A DNA stretch of 64,000 bases from Candidatus Peregrinibacteria bacterium (GTDB taxonomy: Bacteria > Patescibacteriota > Gracilibacteria > UBA1369 > LOWO2-01-FULL-3): assembly GCA_026395515.1 (NCBI GenBank), contig JAPLYN010000003.1:62001-126000 (forward strand), in the 5' to 3' direction. The notes beneath the pieces are model-generated. The model was not told the origin of the DNA, did no database searches, and saw only the letters and a program-made list of their open reading frames with translations. A program made the translations under genes and the position numbers. The first letter of the stretch is position 1; the number at the start of each line of letters is the position of its first letter. This document shows, piece by piece, positions 50,094 to 59,574 of this stretch.

Positions 50094-50822
50094 ATGTACA
50101 TCCACGAAAACCGTTTAGTATTCCTAGAGCGACCTAAAGATGCGCCAAAGCCAGCTGCAGAAAAAGCTGATAAAAAGTTGGAAGCAAAAAATATGGCCGA
50201 GGTAGTATTAAAGGAAGGTGGAAGAAATGTGGCGGATGGTTTGACTGATACAAAAAATGTAAAAGTAAATCCTGCGGATGTAGCGAAAAAAAATGGTTAT
50301 GACTCAGTAGGGGAATATGAAAAAGGTGTAGCGATTGCAACTAAGAACGATCTTTCTTTTGTCGTGGATGAAAAAGGAGATATTCTTAGCCAAGAATATT
50401 TTGAAGTTGAAGAATATCATGACGGAATTGCTTGGGCTAGTACTGATGATGGATATGTAATGTTAAATTTGAAAGGAAAAGAAGTTGATGGAAAAATTTA
50501 TGCTGATGCTCAGTGGTTCTTCGAAGGAAAAGCTGCAGTAAAAGACGGAAAGAAGTGGCACTTTATTGATACAAAAGGCCAAGATTTGAAATTTGGAGAG
50601 TATGATGAAACTTATCCATTCTTTCAGGGAGTTGCCGGAGTAAGAAATGGTCCATACTGGAAATTCTTGAAAGCAGATGGTTCTAAATTAAACGACAAGA
50701 GCTACAGCAAAGTAGAAGACTTTGATGATGGTTTTGCTCACGCTAAAAGAGGCAGCGTATGGTATACCGTAGACCTCAACGGCAAAGAACAAGTAGCTCC
50801 AAAGGAAACTGCACAAGACTAG
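50094..50822 (+). CDS. WG-repeat protein
   Basis: 242 residues. After a charged N-terminal region, residues 85-235 contain about five WG-type beta repeats: LSFVVDEKGDILSQEYFEVEEYHDGIAWASTDDG, YVMLNLKGKEVDGKIYADAQWFFEGKAAVKDGKK, then KWHFIDTKGQ, YWKFLKADGS and WYTVDLNGKE. WG repeats form beta-propeller-like or solenoid surfaces for protein binding. No signal peptide. Its start MYIHENRLVFLERPKDAP, a hydrophobic stub followed by Lys/Ala-rich sequence, recalls the charged orphan at 45601. Confidence 0.75.
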   Translation: MYIHENRLVFLERPKDAPKPAAEKADKKLEAKNMAEVVLKEGGRNVADGLTDTKNVKVNPADVAKKNGYDSVGEYEKGVAIATKNDLSFVVDEKGDILSQEYFEVEEYHDGIAWASTDDGYVMLNLKGKEVDGKIYADAQWFFEGKAAVKDGKKWHFIDTKGQDLKFGEYDETYPFFQGVAGVRNGPYWKFLKADGSKLNDKSYSKVEDFDDGFAHAKRGSVWYTVDLNGKEQVAPKETAQD

Positions 50823-50837
50823 GGAGCACAGAGGCTT

Positions 50838-52031
50838 CTACTGCATCTTCTGTCTGATGAACGCTGGTATATCCAATTCGTTCTCAGTCTTTTTGATTGG
50901 CATAGCCTCTGCAGCTGTCTGCGCTGGAGTGCTGTGCATTGTAGTACGTGGGCTGAAAGCTGATTTCTGACGAAGAATTGAGCTCTCATTACGGCTATAA
51001 TCAAAACCTGTAGCTACAACAGTGATTTTTACTTCACCTGTGTATGAATCGTTGATAACAGCACCAAAGATGATGTTTGCTTCTGGATCAGCAGCTTCTG
51101 TAATAATACGAGCAGCTTCATCAACCTCAAACATACTCAAGTCGTTACCACCAGTAATATTGAATAGAACACCTTTCGCTCCGTCGATAGAAAGTTCCAA
51201 AAGAGGACTTTCAACAGCAGCTTTCGCAGCTTCGACAGCACGATTTTCACCAGTACCGTAACCAATACCCATAAGGGCTGAACCTGCGTTTTCCATAACA
51301 GCCTTAACATCCGCGAAATCCACATTGATCATACCGTGAATAGTGATAAGGTCAGCGATACCTTGAACACCTTGTCTAAGAACGTCATCCACAACAGCGA
51401 AAGCGTCGTTAAGTGGAGTTTTCTTATCGATAATAGAAAGAATTTTGTCGTTTGGAATTGTAATAAGTGTATCTACTTTGTTCTTCAAATTCTCTAAACC
51501 TTCATCAGCCTGACCTTTGCGACGTTGACCTTCAAAAGAGAAAGGCTTAGTAACAACGGCAACAGTCAAAATTCCCATTTCTTTAGCAACACCAGCAATA
51601 ACCGGAGCACCACCTGTACCAGTACCACCACCAAGACCACATGTAATAAAAATCATGTCGCTACCTTCGATAGCATCACGAATTTCATCAATGCTTTCTT
51701 CTGCAGCCTGACGACCAATATCTGGATTAGATCCTGCGCCAAGACCACGAGTTGTAGCGTGACCAATATTAATTTTTGTACCAGCCTCAGAATGATAAAG
51801 AGCCTGAGCGTCTGTATTGATGCTAATAAATTCAATTCCTTTTAAACCTGACTTGATCATGCGGTTCACAGCATTGCAACCACCACCACCAACTCCGAGC
51901 ACTTTAATATTCGCAACCGGTGTAATTTCCGGCTTAATTTCCATGGTCTTTAATTTTGATGTTGGTTTAGAAGTATCTCTTCCTTTTGAGAAAAGATTCT
52001 TGAGATCCAAATTATCGTCTTGTGTTGTCAT
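50838..52031 (-). CDS. ftsZ: Cell division protein FtsZ
   Basis: Tubulin-like GTPase that forms the division ring. 397 residues: an N-terminal extension of about 37, then [16 protein letters not shown], the GTP signature [10 protein letters not shown] (132-141), the synergy loop [11 protein letters not shown], and a C-terminal peptide ending [15 protein letters not shown], the site that binds FtsA. All the standard parts are present. Transcribed after ftsA, with its own promoter in the 103-bp gap. Confidence 0.96.
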   Translation of the reverse strand: MTTQDDNLDLKNLFSKGRDTSKPTSKLKTMEIKPEITPVANIKVLGVGGGGCNAVNRMIKSGLKGIEFISINTDAQALYHSEAGTKINIGHATTRGLGAGSNPDIGRQAAEESIDEIRDAIEGSDMIFITCGLGGGTGTGGAPVIAGVAKEMGILTVAVVTKPFSFEGQRRKGQADEGLENLKNKVDTLITIPNDKILSIIDKKTPLNDAFAVVDDVLRQGVQGIADLITIHGMINVDFADVKAVMENAGSALMGIGYGTGENRAVEAAKAAVESPLLELSIDGAKGVLFNITGGNDLSMFEVDEAARIITEAADPEANIIFGAVINDSYTGEVKITVVATGFDYSRNESSILRQKSAFSPRTTMHSTPAQTAAEAMPIKKTENELDIPAFIRQKMQ

Positions 52032-52081
52032 GGTCTAGAGGTTAGATAACTACATCTGTTCTTCCCATAGTTGGGAGCTCA

Positions 52082-52111
52082 TTATTACCGCTCGCTTGAC
52101 ATAATGTCAAG
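52082..52111 (-). promoter_or_regulatory. ftsZ promoter with palindrome over the -35
   Basis: On the minus strand TTGACA (52105-52110), 17-bp spacer, TAATAA (52082-52087). CTTGACAT-A-ATGTCAAG (52095-52111) is a perfect palindrome covering the -35 box, a good position for a repressor. Confidence 0.6.
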
Positions 52112-52134
52112 GTGAAAGGTAATTCCGTAAAAGC

Positions 52135-53370
52135 TTACGGAACCAAGTTCTTAAACCATTTTTTCAAGCTAGTCATTCCCTTCTTGAAATTGATATTTTT
52201 CAAGCCAGCGTGATGACGGCTTTCGAAGCGTGAACCCCAAAGCAAAAGTCCAATCGCAGTTGCATAAGCTGGGTCATCAATTTTATCAACAACACCATCG
52301 TAATTTTGTGGGAAACCAATTTGGCAAGGTAGGTTCAAAGTCTCACGAGCCAAATCGATAACTCCGGCCATCTTAGCACCAGCACCAGTAAGAATTACTC
52401 CCGCTGGAAGCATTCCGTCGCGGTGAATTTTTGCCAATTCGTCTTTAACGAGAACAAAAATTTCGCTGTAACGAGCCTGGATAATTTCCACAACTTGTTT
52501 CTTTGAAACCAAATGTGTATCTATTTTGCTTAACAATGAAAGATCAATTGTCTCTCTATCGTTTACGTCTTCTGGAATTACAGAACCGTATTCAATTTTA
52601 ATTTTTTCAGCTGTATCGATAGAAGTTCTCATACCAATCGCAACGTCGTTAGTAACGTTTTCGCCACCAACTGGAATTACAGAAGTGTGAAGAGTAGCGC
52701 CGTCTTCAAAAACAGTTACTGAAGTACCACCGCATCCAATATCTACAACCACAACTCCAAGCTCTTTCTGTCTCTTTGAGAGAACAGCTTCAGCAGAAGC
52801 GAGACAAGCTGGAATGATATCATCCACGTCTACACCAGACTGAAGTACACATTTTTCAATATTTTTAACTACTGGTTCAAACCCAGTAATAATATGAGTT
52901 TCAACTTCAAGACGAATACCAGTCATACCAACTGGATATTTAATGCCTTTTTGTTCATCAACTGTGAAAGTTTTTGGAATAATTCTAAGAATTCTACGAT
53001 TGCTTGGAATTGTTACAGCCTGAGCAGCTTCAAGAACACGATCAACGTCTTCTTCTGAAATTTCATTTTCAGCATGAGCTACGGCAATAACACCACGGCT
53101 ATTGAGAGAATCGATATGATTTCCGCCAACACCAAGGAATACATGGTTAATAGGTTCTCCAGCCATTCTTTCAGCGTCTTCAAGAGAAGAAGAAATGCTG
53201 TTGATGGTTTCTTCGACGTCGATAACTGCACCTTTGCGAAGACCTGTGGAAGGAGCAATACCAACTCCAATAATATTAGGAACTGTAGATGCATCATCCA
53301 TTATTCCCACTACTGTTCTGATTTTTGAACTTCCGATGTCTAGGCTCGCTACTATTCTTGTTTTAGCCAT
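52135..53370 (-). CDS. ftsA: Cell division protein FtsA
   Basis: Actin-like protein that ties FtsZ to the membrane. 411 residues: phosphate 1 SLDIGSSKIRTVVG (near 8), the SHS2 subdomain with NHVFLGVGGNHIDSLNSRGVIAVA, phosphate 2 GVVVVDIGCGGTSVTVF (near 207), and the adenosine motif AGVILTGAGAKMAG (near 335). The C-terminal amphipathic helix MTSLKKWFKNLVP is a plausible membrane anchor. Upstream of ftsZ. Confidence 0.95.
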   Translation of the reverse strand: MAKTRIVASLDIGSSKIRTVVGIMDDASTVPNIIGVGIAPSTGLRKGAVIDVEETINSISSSLEDAERMAGEPINHVFLGVGGNHIDSLNSRGVIAVAHAENEISEEDVDRVLEAAQAVTIPSNRRILRIIPKTFTVDEQKGIKYPVGMTGIRLEVETHIITGFEPVVKNIEKCVLQSGVDVDDIIPACLASAEAVLSKRQKELGVVVVDIGCGGTSVTVFEDGATLHTSVIPVGGENVTNDVAIGMRTSIDTAEKIKIEYGSVIPEDVNDRETIDLSLLSKIDTHLVSKKQVVEIIQARYSEIFVLVKDELAKIHRDGMLPAGVILTGAGAKMAGVIDLARETLNLPCQIGFPQNYDGVVDKIDDPAYATAIGLLLWGSRFESRHHAGLKNINFKKGMTSLKKWFKNLVP

Positions 53371-53660
53371 GTTTTTTGATTAATCTTAAGTCGAAGGGAT
53401 ATTACTAGAAATTTATTTTGCTTACAAATGAAATGTGTCAGTTTTTGGCCAATAAATGCGCTGCGTTCAATTTTTTTATTCGGTCTAGAAGGCTCTGTTA
53501 AGAGCTGTTTACCGATGTCGAAAATAATAAAAATTCACTTCACTTCCGCTTGATAGCTCTCAAATCTTTCGTGTGCTATAAATCGCTCTCAAGGGTGGGT
53601 GTTTAGTTTACGCATGGAAATCCGTTTTGTCAAACTGATGGTAATATAAACTTATCTGTT
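53371..53660 (-). promoter_or_regulatory. ftsA promoter and long leader region
   Basis: On the minus strand TTGACA (53628-53633), 17-bp spacer, TAAACT (53605-53610), giving a leader of about 230 bases before ftsA. The leader contains a GCTCT-TAAC-AGAGC hairpin and near-identical TTGAGAGC direct repeats. No ORF or terminator is visible. A long leader may carry post-transcriptional control of division genes. Confidence 0.5.
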
Positions 53661-54419
53661 TTACTTAATTTCCTCCCATTTTTTTGAAACCCAGTCGGTG
53701 GTAGTTTTTATAGCTGCTTCTACAGAGCTTCCTGCTTTGTGAACTTTCTCAGGGTAGGTTGCTCCCAAGGCAGCTCCAATACCCATAGCCAAACCTGCAA
53801 TACCAGAGGCAATAACCAGACGTCTAGTCCTTACTCTTTCATCGCTTACGCGAGTGGGAGCTGGATCGAGAGCATCTGCTGCCTTTAAAGATTCCGTGGA
53901 TCCAAGAATTGAATCAACGTGATAGTCCTCAAGCTTGCTTGTTTCGCCAAGGCGTAGACTCTTCCTCATTGATTTAATAGCTCTAGCGAGAGCTTCTACT
54001 CTTAGCAATCTTGCTTCTAATAAATTTTTTCTTGGACTATCTGCAAACTGAGAGACAAGAGCATGGAGAGCTTCGAAATGAAGACTAGTAGCCTCTGCCT
54101 CGGTCAAAACACCATTAGCGTAGGCATAGGCGATGGCGACAAGAACATGAACGGGCCTTTCTCCTAACTTTCCAAAATTACAAATAATTTCTGCATTTGG
54201 ATTAGTGTTTAGATCTATCCGTGAGGCTTCTATTCTAGAAAACGGTAGGGTCTTAGGCGCCAACTCTTTCTGGGATTTCTGGTCTGCAGTCGTAACACCA
54301 GTTTCCATTTCTGATACTTTTGAAATACCACCAATAGCTGATAAACGTTCAATAATAGCCCGTTTCTTGGGATTATCTTGTTCAGCTACCTCTAATTCAT
54401 CGTCTTTAGGATCTTCCAT
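53661..54419 (-). CDS. Uncharacterised protein with C-terminal membrane anchor
   Basis: 252 residues. An acidic N-terminal region, a helical core (HVLVAIAYAYANGVLTEAEATSLHFEALHALVSQF), then one transmembrane helix (near 210-228, LVIASGIAGLAMGIGAALGA) and a short tail ending WVSKKWEEIK. No family recognised. It is encoded upstream of ftsA in the same direction, so a link with division is possible by position only. Confidence 0.55.
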   Translation of the reverse strand: MEDPKDDELEVAEQDNPKKRAIIERLSAIGGISKVSEMETGVTTADQKSQKELAPKTLPFSRIEASRIDLNTNPNAEIICNFGKLGERPVHVLVAIAYAYANGVLTEAEATSLHFEALHALVSQFADSPRKNLLEARLLRVEALARAIKSMRKSLRLGETSKLEDYHVDSILGSTESLKAADALDPAPTRVSDERVRTRRLVIASGIAGLAMGIGAALGATYPEKVHKAGSSVEAAIKTTTDWVSKKWEEIK

Positions 54420-54477
54420 AAAAAATTACTCAAGGAGAGACTCTAAACCTTTTGCGCGATTTGTCAATATGGGCGAA

Positions 54478-55398
54478 CTAGAACAGTGACTCCTGTATAT
54501 TATTTTCTTCAGCCTTCTTTTCGCTGGAAAATTTATGAAAAGTATTTAGACGAGCGAGGAGAGATTTGAATTCAAGCCTTTCAAAAATTTCGCGAAGAGT
54601 GGCTTCGTCGTAATCGTGAGTTTTACAAGCTTCAATGTCGAGAGTGATTCCTGGAACGTCGGTAATAATTGTAGCGAGATGTTTACTTTGAAATGCTTCA
54701 TCTTTGTGAGCAGCGAGTTTATCGTGAACGCCACCAGTAATTTCGTCGAGGTTTTTATAAATATTTTCTAGAGTTCCATATTTCTGGAGAAGTGTGCACG
54801 CAGTCTTAGGACCTATTCCTTGCACGCCTTTTATATTGTCTGAATTATCTCCTTGAAGTCCTTTCATATCAGCAATTTGGCTAGGCTGTAAGCCAAATCT
54901 TCCCATTACTTTCGCAATGTCGTAAACAATTGGTTCAGAAAATTTTTGGGTATTGGCGAGTACTTTAATTTTATCGGTAACTAATTGCATGGTGTCCATG
55001 TCACCAGTCACGATGTAAGTATTGATATCCATTTTTTCTGCCTGCTTGGCGAGAGTGCCAAGTACATCGTCCGCTTCATAACCTTCGATTTCATAAATTG
55101 GAATTCTGAAAGCGCGCACTACTTCGCGGATGCGTGGGATTTGAGCGTAGAGTTCGTCCGGCGCTTTTGTGCGAGTAGCTTTGTATTCTTTATATTCAAT
55201 GTGACGGAAAGTCGGAGCCTTCATATCAAAAGAAACAGCAATGTAATCCGGCTGTTCTTTGTTTAAAATATTTAAAAGAATTGAGGAAAAACCATAGACG
55301 GCATTCACCAATTCTCCGTTAGAAGTTTTAAATGGTGGGAGACCATGAAAAGCGCGATGAATAATAGCGTTACCATCGATGATTATTAGCTTAGACAT
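54478..55398 (-). CDS. Stand-alone 5'-3' exonuclease (PolA N-domain type)
   Basis: 306 residues equal to the flap-endonuclease domain of DNA polymerase I without the polymerase. Motifs: LIIIDGNAIIHRAFHGLPPF (metal Asp near 8), SFDMKAPTFRH, IEGYEADDVLGTLA (acid cluster near 113), IVTGDMDTMQLV (near 138) and QGDNSDNIKGVQGIGPKTA (helix-hairpin-helix, near 183). It removes RNA primers and flaps. Whether a separate polymerase gene exists lies outside the window. Confidence 0.9.
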   Translation of the reverse strand: MSKLIIIDGNAIIHRAFHGLPPFKTSNGELVNAVYGFSSILLNILNKEQPDYIAVSFDMKAPTFRHIEYKEYKATRTKAPDELYAQIPRIREVVRAFRIPIYEIEGYEADDVLGTLAKQAEKMDINTYIVTGDMDTMQLVTDKIKVLANTQKFSEPIVYDIAKVMGRFGLQPSQIADMKGLQGDNSDNIKGVQGIGPKTACTLLQKYGTLENIYKNLDEITGGVHDKLAAHKDEAFQSKHLATIITDVPGITLDIEACKTHDYDEATLREIFERLEFKSLLARLNTFHKFSSEKKAEENNIQESLF

Positions 55399-55512
55399 GC
55401 GGTTTTCTGGCTATTTGAATTAAATAACAACTCTTGTTGTCGTCAAGGGTATAGTTCTCGACTTAAGTCAGATTATAAGGTATAATGATTGAATAACAAA
55501 AATAAAAAAAAT

Positions 55513-56052
55513 ATGTACAGTTCCTTAGAAAATTTCGTTAAACAAAAGAAGGAAGCAAAAGGATTTCTTTCAAAAAAGTTGTCATTTAATACACGTAAAC
55601 CTCTTCTAGGAATTATTCTCGATCAAGAATTGTCTCCGGTAATTGAGGACACATTAAAAAAGATTTTGGAAGCTACAGCTCATGTAGACGTGCAGGTAGT
55701 AATACTCGCAGATACTAATCTTGGAGCTTTCTCAGTACCTCACACAGTTGTTTTGCCTTATAGTCGCAATAACAGAAAGGTAGTACTACAAGCTGCTGAT
55801 ATAGCACTTGGATTTCAATTTAGTGATGTAGAAGAAATGCTTCTTAATGGAACGATTCCCGTAAGTCCAAACCGCTCTGAAGTGGAGGACTACAATCCAA
55901 ATCATGAAACTGGAAATGCTTTCATATATAAAACAGGGGACTCATGGTCCATCTTTGCTGCTCTAGTCCGCGCACTAGAAACGTTTAAATTTCCATACGA
56001 TTGGAAAAATATCGTGAGACAAGGGTTGGAGACGGTATTAGTAAAACAATAG
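55513..56052 (+). CDS. Glycogen-synthase-like C-terminal domain protein
   Basis: 179 residues resembling only the second Rossmann lobe of glycogen/starch synthase: KPLLGIILDQELSPVIEDTLKKIL, NRKVVLQAADIALGFQFSDVEEMLLNGTIPVSPN, then GNAFIYKTGDSWSIFAALVRALETFKFPYDWKNIVRQGLE. The Glu-rich active-site segment of the full enzyme is altered and the N-terminal lobe is missing, so catalysis is unlikely; a sugar-nucleotide or regulatory role is possible. The TATAAT at 55481-55486 and an A-rich, G-free leader precede it. The ATG at 55513 is preferred to the upstream frame. Confidence 0.6.
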   Translation: MYSSLENFVKQKKEAKGFLSKKLSFNTRKPLLGIILDQELSPVIEDTLKKILEATAHVDVQVVILADTNLGAFSVPHTVVLPYSRNNRKVVLQAADIALGFQFSDVEEMLLNGTIPVSPNRSEVEDYNPNHETGNAFIYKTGDSWSIFAALVRALETFKFPYDWKNIVRQGLETVLVKQ

Positions 56053-56054
56053 TC

Positions 56055-56456
56055 TTACTGTAGTCCGCCACCGCTACCGCCTGAAGTGGTAATGCTTTTT
56101 ATAGTAGCAATGATATCTCCAAAATTTAGATAATGGATGATGTCCAAGCCCATAGCTTTACCGACAGTTCCTACTATTACTGTAGCTAAAATAGTCACGA
56201 TTAGACCGATAATAGCGTAACGAATAGTGGAAACCGCTGATTTGATCTTATCTTCAGCTCCTCCTGAAAGAATGAAGGAAATACCTCCGATGAATATAAA
56301 AATCACAGAAAGTAGACCAGCTATGATAATTGCATAAGCCAATCCACGATTTAGGATCTCTAGAATTTGATAATTTTGAGCAGCTTCTACAATAGATTTG
56401 CTTCCAACAGCTTGGTTGCTTCCGAGGGTAGAGCTACCGTCTGATATATTTGGCAT
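56055..56456 (-). CDS. VirB2/TrbC-like two-helix membrane protein
   Basis: 133 residues with two transmembrane helices (about 37-60 and 79-100) joined by a Gly/Ser/Lys loop (FILSGGAEDKIKSAVSTIRYA), the same plan as the pilin-like protein at 694, but without a cleavable signal peptide and with a Ser/Gly-rich C terminus. It lies 9 bases after khpA and seems part of the rpsP-khpA transcript. Function unknown. Confidence 0.65.
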   Translation of the reverse strand: MPNISDGSSTLGSNQAVGSKSIVEAAQNYQILEILNRGLAYAIIIAGLLSVIFIFIGGISFILSGGAEDKIKSAVSTIRYAIIGLIVTILATVIVGTVGKAMGLDIIHYLNFGDIIATIKSITTSGGSGGGLQ

Positions 56457-56465
56457 GACTGTATA

Positions 56466-56735
56466 TTAAACTGTTTCTTGTCCTGGTTCAACTATCTTCA
56501 AGTTGACACGTGCGTTATTTTTGGAGCCGATTATTCTCAAAAGTATACGAAGAGCTTTAGCAGTTTGGCCGCTCTTACCGATAATTTTTCCCATGTCGTC
56601 TTTAGAAACTTTGAGAGTAATAAGAACTCCCATCTCGTCCACAACTCTTTCTACTACAACCTCTTCAGGTTTTTCAACTATTTGCTTCACAACGTATTCA
56701 ACAAAATCGCGATCTGCAGTTGTTTGGTCTGTCAT
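56466..56735 (-). CDS. khpA: KH-domain RNA-binding protein KhpA
   Basis: 89 residues with one KH domain: LKVSKDDMGKIIGKSGQTAKALRILLRIIGSK, including the GKIIGKSG loop that contacts RNA. In firmicutes KhpA partners KhpB (Jag) and affects cell length and sRNA use. The position directly after rpsP is the standard one. Confidence 0.92.
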   Translation of the reverse strand: MTDQTTADRDFVEYVVKQIVEKPEEVVVERVVDEMGVLITLKVSKDDMGKIIGKSGQTAKALRILLRIIGSKNNARVNLKIVEPGQETV

Positions 56736-56786
56736 GTCTGTGAAATTAAAAAATTAAAAATTAAAGGGAATTTTTAATAATGTGTA

Positions 56787-57122
56787 TTAAGCGGCTGGAG
56801 CAGCTGGGACAGCCGGAGCGGCTTCAGCTGGAGCTTTTTTATTTCTAGTCTTTTTATTGCGAGGTGCAATAAATTGATCCATGTTTTCAATACCTTGTTT
56901 TTTCAATAAAACAGCGATTGTATCAGATGGCTGAGCACCCATTTTCAACCAATGCTTAACTCTATCGAGTTCAAATTTGACCTCTTTAGGTGTTGAAGCT
57001 GGTCTGTAGTATCCAAGCTCTTCAATAAATTTACCTTTTACTGGAGATGTGTGTTCCTGAAGAACTACACGGAAACTAGGCTGTTTGTTCTTTCCAATAC
57101 GAGTTAGTCTGATCTTTAGCAC
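56787..57122 (-). CDS. rpsP: Ribosomal protein S16
   Basis: 111 residues; the core MLKIRLTRIGKNKQPSFRVVLQEHTSPVKGKFIEELGYYRP is diagnostic. A basic then Ala/Pro-rich tail (KTRNKKAPAEAAPAVPAAPAA) extends the usual 80-90 residue protein. It is followed by khpA 51 bases downstream. Confidence 0.96.
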   Translation of the reverse strand: MLKIRLTRIGKNKQPSFRVVLQEHTSPVKGKFIEELGYYRPASTPKEVKFELDRVKHWLKMGAQPSDTIAVLLKKQGIENMDQFIAPRNKKTRNKKAPAEAAPAVPAAPAA

Positions 57123-57230
57123 GTTGTTTTTCGTTACGAGTAAGCGGGCTTTATTTTAGACAGAAGCATTTTAAAGTCAAGAAAAAATCATTCTTTTGTC
57201 TGCTAACAGAGGAAATTTCGACTAAAATTG

Positions 57231-59528
57231 TTATTTTTTATTTTGTTTTTTCTTCTTTCTGTCTTGATATATCTTCTCGGCAGCTTTCACTCCGACTGTC
57301 ATATCTTCGCTACCTCCGAATCTGGCTTCAGGAAAATATGAATAAGCGGGTTTACCATCTATTTTCGAGTCAAGAACTTCGTAATAAAGCTTGCCGTTGT
57401 ACTTCAACATGGTCATTTTTTTACCGGTACGAATAGATTCCGATTCGGCAAGGTTGGATTTGATTGTTCCTGTGGCCACATCCGGATCCACGCGATAATA
57501 ATTATTTGGTAAACCAAGACGACCCCAATCAAGCACCGGTGGATCACTCTTGCGGCCACGTCCAGAATCGCTGGCGGCAATCATGCTATGAGTGACAACG
57601 TCTTTGTAGCGTAAACCTTTTTGAGATCCAATATAAGCTACAAGATTTTTTAAAGTTTTATATTGAGCATCTGTAAATCCACGTTCTTGGTGGGCCAATT
57701 GAAAACCTATATCTATAGCTTTTTGTGTTGGTGGAGTTGCCGTAATCAAAGCCATTCTTGTTGTAACTTTGCCCTTCTTATTCTTAGAAACAATTTTAAC
57801 GAGTTCTACTTTGGCTTTTTTGTCCAATGGCACATTTACTTTTCCTTCTCTAATTAATGTAGGAAGGCTCATATTGATAACTTCAATTCCAACCGTGTGA
57901 TAGGAAGGCTGTCTTTCTCCTTCCCAAATCGCGCGCTTTGATTGACTCTTACTAGTCATGTTTCCTGCATGACTTACAGCAATATCCATATCGTGAATCA
58001 ATTCAGCGACTCCGTCTCGGCGAAGAACAAAATGAATATTCTGTCCTTCACGTAAAATATCAGCACCACCTTCTGTAGAGTGGATGACGAGAGCCTTGGT
58101 TTTAGATTTTGGCATACGTCCATGATCAGTCTCAACGTATGGGTCGAGATACTCACCACTTCTTTGTTTATAGCGCGGGATAACTATTTGTGGATTTTCT
58201 TTTGGAGCGGCGATAAATTGATTACCAATTTTTTCCATTTTTGCAGCATTTGCTCCGGAATACATCGGTACTAATCCGGGCTTAATCGGAACACTTTCTT
58301 CCTTTACATCTTCATGAGATTTTTTAATGGCTTTTTCTAAATATTCTTTTGATGGCAAAAAAACTTTCGCACCATTTTCTAATTCCTCAGGCTCATCATC
58401 ATCTGTAAAATCGGCAAAATCAGGATTATTCAATTTGATATTGTAGGCTTTTATAATTTCCACAAATAGCCAAATTTTCTTGCTATTTGAAACTGAATTT
58501 TTCTGACAATACTCAATTTTATGAGCGTATCCGCAACGAGTTAAAAGCTTATCTGCAATACTCCACAATTTATAATGATCGTTTGTTAATTCATAAGCCT
58601 CAGGTTGTTTACGGGAAAGACTTTGAATAACTTCACTATAGCGAAGAGTTTGAACGAGATTAGCCGCATCATAATTTCTAGCGCCAATAGTTATAATTCC
58701 TCCTATTAAGGGCTTACTTGTATAAATGTAAGAAGCAAAATTTAGCTTGTAAGTATCATCTTGAAAAACATCTCTTCCTCCCTTTGGAAGTACAAAGTTT
58801 TCTGGAAACTTTTGAGCTAATTGAGAGCTTAAGTTAATTGCAAAATCATTGAAATTTTTGGCGCCTATTGATTGCCAAAGATTCGCAAAATCACCAGCTC
58901 CTAATTTATAAATAAAGGCTGCAGTACGGTCCTTATCTTCTTTGGAAATTTCTAGTTTCTTATTTTTAGGAAAAACATCTTTGCAAATGTGCCAATAAAG
59001 GATTCCAGCAGTAGCATTGTTTTTGGCAACCTGTTCTTGGTATTTTGGGACTGTAGAAAAAACGTCTTTGTCCTGAAGATTAAGACTGAAAATTCTATTA
59101 ACGTCGTCGAGAGCTTGGCCTGAACCGGTTTTTAATTGGAAAAGACCTTTGGCGTTGCTCACAGACACTCCTTGCTGATTTAGGCCACTTTCCTTAATAG
59201 CAATGGCAAGATAGTAATCTGTAGATTCGAGAGTAATTCCGAGTTTCTTGAAAAGATTTTTATAAGCTGGAGTACTCATATTTTTCAAAGCGCTGCTAAT
59301 AGCTTTGCGACCATCAGAAAGTTTTTCTGGAGTAATGCTTTGAATGCGATCAAACTTGCCTTTTTCAGGTTTATTGACGTCTATCATCCAATCATTATTA
59401 TTTTGGGCGGCTTTCAAAGAGGCCTTTGAATCAGTTTTTGCTTTTTCCCTGTATTCGCGATTTTTTCCGCTTTCGGCGGGTTTCACAGAGGGTACTGAAT
59501 GTGGGGATTCTGACCGTGTTTTTGCCAT
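57231..59528 (-). CDS. Lytic-transglycosylase-like / amidase_2 wall hydrolase
   Basis: 765 residues with two catalytic-type regions. Residues 75-290 resemble a goose-type/SLT transglycosylase: IAIKESGLNQQGVSVSNAKGLFQL with the catalytic Glu near 111. Residues 460-690 are a zinc amidase_2/PGRP domain: TKALVIHSTEGGAD (first His), YHTVGIEVINMS, and VVTHSMIAASDSGRGRKSDPP (second His and late ligands). The N terminus is charged, without a clear signal peptide. It would cut both glycan and peptide bonds of the wall, as in division or spore-cortex style remodelling. TATAAT at 59553-59558 lies 25 bases before the start. Confidence 0.75.
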   Translation of the reverse strand: MAKTRSESPHSVPSVKPAESGKNREYREKAKTDSKASLKAAQNNNDWMIDVNKPEKGKFDRIQSITPEKLSDGRKAISSALKNMSTPAYKNLFKKLGITLESTDYYLAIAIKESGLNQQGVSVSNAKGLFQLKTGSGQALDDVNRIFSLNLQDKDVFSTVPKYQEQVAKNNATAGILYWHICKDVFPKNKKLEISKEDKDRTAAFIYKLGAGDFANLWQSIGAKNFNDFAINLSSQLAQKFPENFVLPKGGRDVFQDDTYKLNFASYIYTSKPLIGGIITIGARNYDAANLVQTLRYSEVIQSLSRKQPEAYELTNDHYKLWSIADKLLTRCGYAHKIEYCQKNSVSNSKKIWLFVEIIKAYNIKLNNPDFADFTDDDEPEELENGAKVFLPSKEYLEKAIKKSHEDVKEESVPIKPGLVPMYSGANAAKMEKIGNQFIAAPKENPQIVIPRYKQRSGEYLDPYVETDHGRMPKSKTKALVIHSTEGGADILREGQNIHFVLRRDGVAELIHDMDIAVSHAGNMTSKSQSKRAIWEGERQPSYHTVGIEVINMSLPTLIREGKVNVPLDKKAKVELVKIVSKNKKGKVTTRMALITATPPTQKAIDIGFQLAHQERGFTDAQYKTLKNLVAYIGSQKGLRYKDVVTHSMIAASDSGRGRKSDPPVLDWGRLGLPNNYYRVDPDVATGTIKSNLAESESIRTGKKMTMLKYNGKLYYEVLDSKIDGKPAYSYFPEARFGGSEDMTVGVKAAEKIYQDRKKKKQNKK

Positions 59529-59574
59529 TTTTGGGCTCGATTAAATCCCTTAATTATACCAGAAATAAGGTGAA

